DNA of 12,291 nt, taken from Deltaproteobacteria bacterium RBG_13_61_14 (GTDB taxonomy: Bacteria > RBG-13-61-14). The notes under the pieces are model-generated. The model was given only the letters and a program-made list of their open reading frames with translations. It had not been told where the DNA came from and made no database searches. The stretch is from assembly GCA_001797815.1 (NCBI GenBank), contig MGQK01000090.1:48051-60341 (forward strand), read 5' to 3'. This document shows, in pieces, positions 7,460 through 12,291 of this stretch; position 1 is the stretch's first letter, and each line of letters starts with the position of its first letter. The position numbers were made by a program, and so were the translations under genes.

Positions 7460-8172
7460 GATTTAAGGAAGAGCCGGCGGAGCCCGAGCCGGAGCAGGTT
7501 CCACACTGCTTTCCCGACCTCGTGGCGGTTGATCTTGCTCTGGCCCCGGGACCGGTCGAGAAAGGTGATGGGCACCTCCGCCACCCGGAAACCTCGGCGC
7601 ACCACGGCAAAGGCCAGTTCCTCCACAAACGCGTAGCCGTCGGACTGGAACCGGTCAAGGGGCAGCGCGGCCAACGCCTCCCGCCGGAAGCAGCGGTAGG
7701 ACGAGGTCCAGTCGTGAAGCTGGCGGCCCAGGACCAGGCGGGAGAGAACATTCGACCCGCGGCTCAAGAAGCGGCGGTGCCAGGGCCAGTCCGGCGTGCT
7801 GCCGCCCGGCACATAGCGAGAGCCGGCCACAAAGTCCGCGGTTTCCGAGGCGCGGATCATCTCCGGCACCAGGGCCGGGTCATGGGAAAAATCCCCGTCC
7901 ATGATCATGACCCGGTCGTAGCCGTGGGCCAGGCCAAAGCGCAGGCCCTCGCGATGGGCCGAGCCCATCCCCAGCTTGCCCGACCGCTCGATCAAGTGGA
8001 TGCGGGGGTCCTGGCCGGCCAGGGACTGGACCCGCGCGCCGGTGCCGTCCGGCGAGTTGTCGTCCACCACCAGCACCTCCAGGTCCAGCGGGTGGCGCAG
8101 CAGCTTCTCGGTCAGCGGGCCGATGTTCTCGACCTCGTTGAACGTTGGAATTATCACCAGGATCTTGATCAC
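7456..8172 (-). CDS. Polyprenol-phosphate mannose synthase-type glycosyltransferase (GT2)
   Basis: The 238-residue GT-A enzyme is of the dolichol/polyprenol monophosphomannose synthase type. It transfers a sugar (commonly mannose from GDP-mannose) to polyprenol phosphate at the cytoplasmic membrane face. Motifs in order: IIPTFNEVENI (8-18), VVDDNSPDGT (35-44), KLGMGSAHREGLRFGL (66-81), MDGDFSHDP (91-99, DxD-type metal site), FVAGSRYVPGG (114-124), SSYRCFRREAL (157-167), SDGYAFVEEL (177-186) and DRSRGQSKI (206-214). There is no C-terminal membrane domain, so it is the short soluble form, and its length is normal. The start is GTG at 8172 with an AGGATAGG just upstream. It overlaps the GT39-like gene by GTGA, the usual pairing of donor-lipid maker and membrane transferase. 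Exact sugar is inferred, not shown. Confidence 0.88.
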   Translation of the reverse strand: MIKILVIIPTFNEVENIGPLTEKLLRHPLDLEVLVVDDNSPDGTGARVQSLAGQDPRIHLIERSGKLGMGSAHREGLRFGLAHGYDRVMIMDGDFSHDPALVPEMIRASETADFVAGSRYVPGGSTPDWPWHRRFLSRGSNVLSRLVLGRQLHDWTSSYRCFRREALAALPLDRFQSDGYAFVEELAFAVVRRGFRVAEVPITFLDRSRGQSKINRHEVGKAVWNLLRLGLRRLFLKS

Positions 8173-8274
8173 GCGCCTATCCTACCACTGGGCAAGGCCA
8201 AGGACAACCTCCCTGATTCTAACTGAGGGACTGCTCCGTCCATTTCTTGTTCCCATGCCGGCCTCCAGGTCTTC

Positions 8275-8302
8275 TTGACGGCAGGGCCATTCATTTGCTA
8301 AT
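8275..8302 (+). promoter_or_regulatory. Candidate sigma-70-type promoter for the oxidoreductase gene
   Basis: TTGACG (8275-8280) matches the -35 consensus at five of six bases. GCTAAT (8297-8302) matches the -10 at four of six with a 16-base spacer. A start near 8309 would leave a leader of about 45 bases before the ATG at 8353, which has its own ribosome-binding site. Based on consensus only; the host sigma factors are unknown. Confidence 0.4.
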
Positions 8303-8336
8303 TTACCACTTCAGCCTGAGCAATTGTATGAGCAGC

Positions 8337-8345
8337 GAGAAGGAG
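8337..8345 (+). promoter_or_regulatory. Ribosome-binding site of the oxidoreductase gene
   Basis: GAGAAGGAG ends 7 bases before the ATG at 8353, a strong Shine-Dalgarno match. It fixes this ATG as the start. Confidence 0.8.
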
Positions 8346-8352
8346 TAACGCC

Positions 8353-9369
8353 ATGGAACTGGGATGGGGTATCATCGGCACCGGCTATCACGTGCGCGCC
8401 AACATGTTGTCCTCCTTGGCCGAAGCCAAGAGCGCCCGGGTCAAAGCCATCTGCGGCTCCAGCCAGGAAAAGGCGGAAGAGCTGGCGGCCGAGCATCCTG
8501 GGGTCAAGGCCTACGCCCGGGTGGAGGATCTGGCGGCCGACCCGGACGTGCAGGTGGTATATATCGCGACCCCCAACCACTTGCATGTTCCCCACGGCGT
8601 GCTCTCCATCCAGGCGAAAAAGCACTTGCTCCTGGAAAAGCCGATGGCGCTCTCGGTGGACGGCGCGCACAAGCTGGTGGAGGCCGCGAAGAAGAACCAG
8701 GTCAAGCTCGGCATCGGCTTTCACCTGCGCCACCATCCCGTGCTTCAGGCCGCGCGGGAGATGATCGCGGCCGGTGAGGTCGGCGACATTGTCTTCTGCT
8801 CGGCCCAATTCGCCATGGACTTCCCCTGGCGGGACAACTGGTGGAGCAACCCGCTCTTTGCCGGTCCGGCCAGCCTGATGGGCATGGGCGTCCATGGCCT
8901 GGACACGCTCTCTTGGCTCAAGGGCCAGGAGGTGGTGGAAGTGGCGGCCATGGCCCGGGGCGGCACGGACAACCGCAGCCTCAATACCTTGTTCAGTTTG
9001 CTGATGACTTTTCGGGACGGGACCCAGGCCGCGGTGGTCTGCGGCAGCGAGATCCCCCACAGCCGCAACGACGTGCTCGTTTACGGCTCCAAGCTAAGGC
9101 TCCACGCCGAGGGCGCCATGACCATGCTCCCGCCCCAGGGCCGGCTCTTCCTCACCGACCGCCAGGGCACCCGCGAGGCCGAGATCGCGCTCCAGAACCC
9201 CTACGCCCGCGAGATCGAGGCCTTTAGCGCCCACGTGCTCGAAGGCGCGGAATTCCACGCCGACGGCCTCGACGGCCACAAGTCGGTGGAAATCACCTGC
9301 GCCGCGATTGAAGCGGCCAGGTCGCGGAGGACGGTGAAGGTGGGCGAAGTCCTGCGTCTGACCGGATAA
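8353..9369 (+). CDS. Gfo/Idh/MocA-family NAD(P)-dependent oxidoreductase
   Basis: The 338-residue product has normal family length. The N-terminal Rossmann domain starts with GIIGTGYH (6-13, dinucleotide-binding glycine loop). It continues through VVYIATPNHLHVPHGVLSI (68-86) to the hallmark EKPMA (95-99), whose lysine is usually catalytic. The C-terminal alpha/beta domain includes FHLRHHP (123-129) and MGVHGLDTLSWL (178-189), where H181 and D184 fit the usual catalytic HxxxD-type positions. The end, EIEAFSAHVLEG ... DGLDGHKSVEITCAAIEAARS, is also typical. Such enzymes oxidise or reduce sugars, inositols, sugar acids or related compounds, and the substrate cannot be read from sequence. It stands alone, divergent from the glycosyltransferase pair and followed by a repeat-rich region, so context does not settle its pathway. 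Confidence 0.9.
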   Translation: MELGWGIIGTGYHVRANMLSSLAEAKSARVKAICGSSQEKAEELAAEHPGVKAYARVEDLAADPDVQVVYIATPNHLHVPHGVLSIQAKKHLLLEKPMALSVDGAHKLVEAAKKNQVKLGIGFHLRHHPVLQAAREMIAAGEVGDIVFCSAQFAMDFPWRDNWWSNPLFAGPASLMGMGVHGLDTLSWLKGQEVVEVAAMARGGTDNRSLNTLFSLLMTFRDGTQAAVVCGSEIPHSRNDVLVYGSKLRLHAEGAMTMLPPQGRLFLTDRQGTREAEIALQNPYAREIEAFSAHVLEGAEFHADGLDGHKSVEITCAAIEAARSRRTVKVGEVLRLTG

Positions 9370-9427
9370 GAACGGCATCCGCAGTCATTCATGCCGCGTT
9401 GCAGCACCCAGGAAACATGAAAATCTT

Positions 9428-9458
9428 CACCGCAGATGCACGCAGATCAACGCCAATC
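9428..9458 (+). repeat. CGCAGAT-type intergenic repeat, unit 1
   Basis: The unit starts CACCGCAGATGCACGCAGAT and continues CAACGCCAATC. It belongs to the dispersed family of the form ACCGCAGATGNACGCNGATNNACGC found between genes in many environmental bacteria. It is in opposite orientation to unit 2, forming an imperfect large inverted repeat with it. Confidence 0.75.
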
Positions 9459-9478
9459 GAAAAATAATTAAACCCCTA

Positions 9479-9513
9479 CCTGATCCGCGTCCATCCGCGT
9501 TCATCTGCGGTTA
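9479..9513 (-). repeat. CGCAGAT-type intergenic repeat, unit 2 (inverted)
   Basis: Read on the minus strand it begins TAACCGCAGATGAACGCGGA and ends with TGGACGCGGATCAGG, the most consensus-like copy in the cluster. It pairs with unit 1 (inverted) and unit 3 (inverted). Confidence 0.75.
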
Positions 9514-9570
9514 AAAGTATTTTCTGAGTAGATTTCCCAGCGCGGCGAGCCGCAACCAAAGAAGAATTAG

Positions 9571-9603
9571 AAACCGCAGATGGACGCAGATAAACGCAAA
9601 TGA
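9571..9603 (+). repeat. CGCAGAT-type intergenic repeat, unit 3
   Basis: AAACCGCAGATGGACGCAGA followed by TAAACGCAAATG. It has the same orientation as unit 1. The spacing between units differs (about 20 and 57 bases), unlike a CRISPR array. Confidence 0.75.
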
Positions 9604-9621
9604 AGAGGAAGAAAGGATTTA

Positions 9622-9650
9622 TCCACGAAAAGACACGAATGAGCGCGAAG
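9622..9650 (+). repeat. CACGAA-type intergenic repeat
   Basis: CCACGAAAAGACACGAATG followed by AGCGCGAAGG. This resembles a second common dispersed intergenic repeat (CCACGAAAGGACACGAAG...). A related CCACAAAACCACGAACTACG occurs at about 9840-9859. Confidence 0.5.
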
Positions 9651-9695
9651 GATTTTTGTTTTTCCCTGCCTACTGCTAAACTGGGGCACAGACAT

Positions 9696-9768
9696 TCCGC
9701 CTTCGCGGAGGACATAGCGCTCCCGCCTGCGCGAAGCCAGCTCCGGCGGGCATAGGCAGGTCGGCGGA
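9696..9768. repeat. Nested palindromic element
   Basis: Outer arms TCCGCC (9696-9701) and GGCGGA (9763-9768) enclose a small hairpin (TCCGC/GCGGA, 9696-9709) and CCCGCC/GGCGGG (9722-9727/9745-9750). The GC-rich nested inverted repeats and lack of a gene suggest a non-autonomous palindromic repeat of the kind dispersed in environmental genomes. Copy number elsewhere cannot be seen here. Confidence 0.5.
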
Positions 9769-9805
9769 GTCTCTCCTGCTCGTCAGCCTTTAACCATCCT
9801 TGTAG

Positions 9806-9832
9806 CCCATCCCTCGCTCCGGCGAGGGTGGG
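9806..9832. repeat. Strong GC-rich hairpin
   Basis: CCCTCGC (9811-9817), 4-base loop TCCG, GCGAGGG (9822-9828), extended by CCCA/TGGG with one bulged base. No T tract follows on either strand, so it looks like a repeat rather than a terminator. Confidence 0.55.
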
Positions 9833-9981
9833 TCCGTCAACCACAAAACCACGAACTACGAACCGAAAGCACCGATCTTCGCCATGCAATAATGTAATGT
9901 TTTATGTTTAGATCTGAACCCAATCTAAGCTTCTCGTTAAGTGTAAAGTGAAGCTCTGACCCCGATTCGCCGATTCGCTAA

Positions 9982-10209
9982 ACCTTCCAGGATTTTGCCA
10001 AACGGCAGGTAGTTCAGGTATTGGTAAACCGTCCCATCCGCCCTTGTCGTTAACCGGGTTGAACCAAGCTGATCGGTGTGGAAGTAGAGGGTGTCCTTGA
10101 CCAGCACCGCAGCTTGCGCCTGTCTGGGGCCCCATAGCTTTCCCTGTTTGGCGGCTTTCTTCAGCACCTTCCAATTGTCAAAGAACTACTTAGTCAACTG
10201 ATTGGTCGG
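9982..10209 (-). pseudogene. Degenerate Rhs core fragment (second copy, no tip)
   Basis: On the minus strand the frame reads PTNQLTK, then a TAG, then FFDNWKVLKKA...GPRQAQAAV...HTDQLGSTRL...LPFGKILEG. It matches the intact Rhs protein upstream, with 45 of 50 residues identical from GPRQAQAAV to LEG. Compared with that copy it lacks one 12-base unit near FFKEFF, has an extra QGK, and has a stop where the other has Glu. After LEG the similarity ends abruptly and the frame closes about 16 codons later (ANRRIGVRASLYT), with no RFYDPDLGRF block and no tip. Its upstream edge coincides with the last codons of the immunity candidate. It is a broken duplicate of the Rhs core, like the core remnants left beside exchangeable rhs tips. 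Confidence 0.85.
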
Positions 10210-10700
10210 ATATGATATATTTTTAAAAAATCAACTATTAAATTATAAATGACTTCGATACTCTCATTCATATCTCCGGGTTGCAACCCTATAGCATTTG
10301 ATTGTTTATTATTCCGAATTTCTATTGCAATAGCATTGCCGCCAATCACCGTCATTTTAGGCGACGTTAGAATCATAATATTATTATCAAGAAGATTCTT
10401 AATAAATATAAAATAATTATTGCAGTCATTTTTTTTTATTTTATTTTTCAATTTTCTTTTTTTGATATTGTATTTTTGATCGTATTTGATAATTATCATT
10501 GTTTCGCTTAGCTTATCAATATCTATTTTGATGATTTGTTCATGACTAATTTTTTTATAATTATTTGCTGAATAAAATGCAATAGATAGACTATAGGTAT
10601 CTAGTGGCGCTTGCATAAGTTCTTGTTCTTTGCAAGCAGTATTAGCCTGAATATTATCATTACAAAGCGCTAAAAGTCCTATCAGGATTAACATCTTCAT
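10194..10700 (-). CDS. Small exported protein, candidate immunity partner of the Rhs tip
   Basis: The 168-residue product is encoded by very AT-rich DNA, unlike the rest of the window. It begins MKMLILIGLLALCNDNIQA, a Sec-type signal peptide with likely cleavage near IQA/N or NTA/C. LALC is a poor lipobox, so a soluble periplasmic protein is more likely than a lipoprotein. The mature part is rich in Lys, Asn and Ile (e.g. YNIKKRKLKNKIKKNDCNNY). I recognise no family. The ATG at 10700 is preceded by GAGGTG, and the stop of the Rhs gene lies 9 bases upstream, so the two are co-transcribed. Position, size, base composition and the neighbouring Rhs tip all fit an immunity protein, and an exported one would imply a toxin acting outside the cytoplasm. 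The last few codons (RPIS) lie in the start of the Rhs core remnant. Function is inferred from context. Confidence 0.7.
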   Translation of the reverse strand: MKMLILIGLLALCNDNIQANTACKEQELMQAPLDTYSLSIAFYSANNYKKISHEQIIKIDIDKLSETMIIIKYDQKYNIKKRKLKNKIKKNDCNNYFIFIKNLLDNNIMILTSPKMTVIGGNAIAIEIRNNKQSNAIGLQPGDMNESIEVIYNLIVDFLKIYHIRPIS

Positions 10701-10703
10701 TAT

Positions 10704-10711
10704 TTCACCTC
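10704..10711 (-). promoter_or_regulatory. Ribosome-binding site of the immunity candidate overlapping the Rhs stop
   Basis: On the minus strand TGAGGTGAAATAATG contains the Rhs stop (TGA, 10712-10710), a GAGGTG Shine-Dalgarno and the ATG at 10700. This supports a coupled toxin-immunity pair. Confidence 0.65.
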
Positions 10712-12291
10712 ACTTATAGCCCCTCTCCGTCATTTGGAAAAGGGCGTCTTCCCTGGGATTCCATTTTTGATACTCTGATATACAATACAAATCATATGGA
10801 GATAATGCTTTGTTGCTAATACTTGTTATAAACCCCTCACTATTAATTCTATTCATAACATTCATGCCCTCAAAAGAAGTAATATAGGCAATACGGTGAG
10901 ATATAACCCAATGCTCAATGGCAGGAATATTGAGGTCTGAAAAATAGCTAGGACGAATATCAAATTTATAAATCCAATTGCCCAACTCATATTGAATATC
11001 ATAATTAATTTCACCTTTGGTAAATAAAAAACGATGAAATGGAATTTTAATACTATAAGGACCACTACTATTAAAAGAATTAGAATAAGGCACTGGGAGA
11101 CGTGCCTCTTTACGTGATATAAGCTCTATTCCTACATTATGTTCCTTAAGATATCTTGCAATGTCAGGATGTTTGGCTGCCCATTCGGTCTTAATATAAT
11201 TATTCGCTTGCTCTATTGTGCGGAAACCACCGAAAAGGCCTCTTGGCTTATCAGATCCAACCTTGGGTAAATTTGTATTGCCTGTTGCTGAAGAAGTTAC
11301 AATGCTCGAAAGAGCTGATTTATCTCCCTGCGCCGCTTGAATAACGACAGGAGCTAAGGAAGACGGCGAATTGCTCGGAGATGCACTTGTCGCCGCGGGT
11401 GCGGAAACCTGATGCCCGGCCATGCCTCCGGCCACTGCTCCCACTACTCCACCGATAGCCATCCCGAGTAGGCCGCCAAAGGCAAGTCCCGCCAGCACCC
11501 CGGTTAGAAATCCCCCTACGCCTCCTAAAAAGCTACCGGAGCTAAATACACCTTCAAATGAACTCGCAATGTCCGTAAAAGTAGATGCAAAATCAATGCT
11601 CATTCCAATGTCCATCCAGTGACCAGTAGGATCCGTGAACTTGAAGGGGTTGTTATTCACATAGCTGAAGCGGTTAAAGGATTGGGAGTCAGTCGCGCTG
11701 GGAACTACAGTGTCGGCTTGGATGAACCTGCCCAAATCCGGGTCATAAAATCTAGATTGATAAAAATACAAACCGGTGGTGCGATCCACCTCTTGACCCG
11801 TATAAGAGTTCTTCCAAAGGGCATAGCCATAATCTGGAAGCGGCAGGATCGGATCGCTGCTTACCCATCCTTCCAGCATCTTTCCAAAGGGGAGATAGTT
11901 AGTGTATTGGTAAATGGTTCCATCTGCCCTGGTTACTAACCTCGTGCTTCCAAGCTGGTCCGTATGGAAGTAAAGAGTATCCTTCAGCAACACCGCGGCT
12001 TGAGCTTGCCTTGGCCCAAACAGCTTCTTCGCCTTCTTCAGGCTATTCCAATTGTCAAAGAACTCTTTAAAGAACTCTTTAGTAAGCCGACTAGTGGGGA
12101 TTTTAGCCCCTTGATATTGACTTGTCAAGACCGATTTTAAAGCGCCATAAATCTCCTGCTTGAACAATGGGTTATCGGCCATGAAGTTGACGAGCGGGCT
12201 CGGGGAGAACTCCCAAACCAACACCACCAAGATCAGTAAGATGAAACTATTTCGGAAGGGATGTCTTCGAAATCCCGGTCCGGTAAAGACC
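10710..12291 (-). CDS. Rhs-repeat core protein with variable C-terminal tip (putative polymorphic toxin), 5' partial
   Basis: The frame is open to the window edge; 526 residues are visible. Counting from the TTG at 12230: a hydrophobic segment lies just before and at 1-6 (FILLILVVLVW, probable membrane span). Residues 72-206 are the Rhs-associated core: GPRQAQAAV, FHTDQLGSTRL (88-98), YLPFGK (112-117), SYTGQEVDRTTGLYFYQSRF (142-161), YDPDLGRFIQ (162-171), then RFSYVNNNP and DPTGH. Residues 233-272 are a glycine-zipper hydrophobic stretch (GGVGGFLTGVLAGLAFGGLL...), possibly a membrane-insertion element. A Ser/Pro/Ala linker follows (273-330). Residues 331-506 are the tip, encoded by AT-rich DNA and matching no toxin family I know. 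Core plus foreign tip plus a following small gene is the standard polymorphic-toxin layout. The visible part may be only the end of a longer Rhs protein, or a short 'orphan' core. Confidence 0.82.
   Translation of the reverse strand, partial: VFTGPGFRRHPFRNSFILLILVVLVWEFSPSPLVNFMADNPLFKQEIYGALKSVLTSQYQGAKIPTSRLTKEFFKEFFDNWNSLKKAKKLFGPRQAQAAVLLKDTLYFHTDQLGSTRLVTRADGTIYQYTNYLPFGKMLEGWVSSDPILPLPDYGYALWKNSYTGQEVDRTTGLYFYQSRFYDPDLGRFIQADTVVPSATDSQSFNRFSYVNNNPFKFTDPTGHWMDIGMSIDFASTFTDIASSFEGVFSSGSFLGGVGGFLTGVLAGLAFGGLLGMAIGGVVGAVAGGMAGHQVSAPAATSASPSNSPSSLAPVVIQAAQGDKSALSSIVTSSATGNTNLPKVGSDKPRGLFGGFRTIEQANNYIKTEWAAKHPDIARYLKEHNVGIELISRKEARLPVPYSNSFNSSGPYSIKIPFHRFLFTKGEINYDIQYELGNWIYKFDIRPSYFSDLNIPAIEHWVISHRIAYITSFEGMNVMNRINSEGFITSISNKALSPYDLYCISEYQKWNPREDALFQMTERGYK
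11868..12098 (-). repeat. Intact copy of the Rhs core direct repeat
   Basis: This stretch (PTSRLTKEFF through PFGKMLEG of the Rhs protein) is the partner of the broken copy at 9982-10209. Both lie in the same orientation and flank the AT-rich tip and the immunity candidate. Recombination between them would remove about 1.9 kb containing tip and immunity gene. Confidence 0.8.
12057..12080. repeat. Tandem 12-bp duplication in the Rhs gene
   Basis: AAAGAACTCTTT occurs twice in tandem (12057-12068, 12069-12080), encoding the repeated FFKEFF region. The core remnant has only a single, mutated unit. The change is in frame (four codons). Confidence 0.75.

Larger units (their letters stand above)
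8173..8352. other. Divergent intergenic region between GT2 and oxidoreductase genes
   Basis: This 180-base stretch separates two divergently transcribed genes. It holds a promoter-like pair for the plus-strand gene (annotated separately). No small gene or clear stem-loop was seen. Confidence 0.5.
9370..9981. other. Repeat-rich intergenic region without a gene
   Basis: These 612 bases hold several short repeats (annotated separately) and no convincing gene. A 137-codon minus-strand frame at 9476-9889 is created by the repeats (its peptide contains the tell-tale ICVYLRPSAV) and has no coding features. A 6-bp inverted repeat (CGGCAT 9373-9378 / ATGCCG 9391-9396) follows the oxidoreductase stop but has no T tract, so I do not call it a terminator. 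Confidence 0.7.

Noticed and set aside
6389-7636. 415-codon plus-strand frame over the YfhO end and the glycosyltransferase region
   Set aside because: Crosses two real genes in the wrong frame or strand; Arg/Gln/Glu-rich shadow with no domain.
9373-9396. Rho-independent terminator after the oxidoreductase gene
   Set aside because: Only 6-bp arms with a 12-base loop and no T tract.
9428-9603. CRISPR array
   Set aside because: The repeated units alternate in orientation, are imperfect, and have unequal spacing; no cas genes.
9476-9889. 137-codon minus-strand frame
   Set aside because: Built from intergenic repeats read as protein (ICVYLRPSAV is a typical product of the CGCAGAT repeat); no start signal.
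10440-10480. T-rich stretch on the plus strand as a terminator
   Set aside because: It is the Lys-rich coding part of the immunity candidate on the minus strand, with no GC stem.

Overview
The window is high-GC for most of its length (1-9.4 kb) and becomes clearly AT-rich between about 10.2 and 11.3 kb. It looks like a chromosomal piece of an uncultivated, probably Gram-negative-type bacterium: there is a lipobox lipoprotein, a polyprenol-phosphate sugar pathway, an Rhs protein, and intergenic regions full of short palindromic and CGCAGAT-type repeats that are common in environmental genomes. The sequence alone does not fix the phylum.

Layout. (1) 1-184, minus strand: the 5' end of an unrecognised gene, preceded by a very short UPF0175-like remnant. 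(2) 273-3562, minus strand, transcribed in the order DUF4405 membrane protein, lipoprotein, phosphoglycerate mutase. The last two overlap by ATGA. The mutase is the main find: it contains every block of cofactor-independent phosphoglycerate mutase (GpmI), but in circularly permuted order. The C-terminal two thirds come first and the N-terminal part (DGWG, GNSEAGH) comes last. The codons joining the old C- and N-termini lie in a perfect 11-bp-arm palindrome. (3) 3895-6675, plus strand: a large YfhO-family membrane protein. (4) 6647-8172, minus strand: a polyprenol-phosphate mannose synthase-type GT2 enzyme coupled by a GTGA overlap to a GT39-like membrane glycosyltransferase. The latter carries an in-frame amber codon and seems to lack its C-terminal half, so it is probably a pseudogene. 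It converges on and overlaps the YfhO gene. (5) 8353-9369, plus strand: a Gfo/Idh/MocA oxidoreductase with a good ribosome-binding site and a plausible promoter.

(6) 9370-9981: no gene, but a dense cluster of short repeats (three CGCAGAT units in alternating orientation, a nested palindromic element and a strong hairpin). (7) 9982-12291, minus strand: an Rhs module. The Rhs protein, cut by the window edge, has a core ending in the usual RFYDPDLGRFI block, then a glycine-zipper hydrophobic stretch, then an unrecognised AT-rich C-terminal tip. A small AT-rich gene for an exported protein starts 9 bases after its stop and is the natural immunity candidate. Directly behind it lies a broken copy of part of the Rhs core, 45/50 identical at protein level over its best stretch. 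The toxin tip and immunity gene therefore sit between direct repeats, the arrangement expected for an exchangeable polymorphic-toxin tip.

The genes fall into independent groups: an envelope or energy operon with an unusual mutase, an envelope-glycan group (YfhO, GT2, broken GT39), a lone oxidoreductase, and a horizontally exchanged toxin-immunity module.
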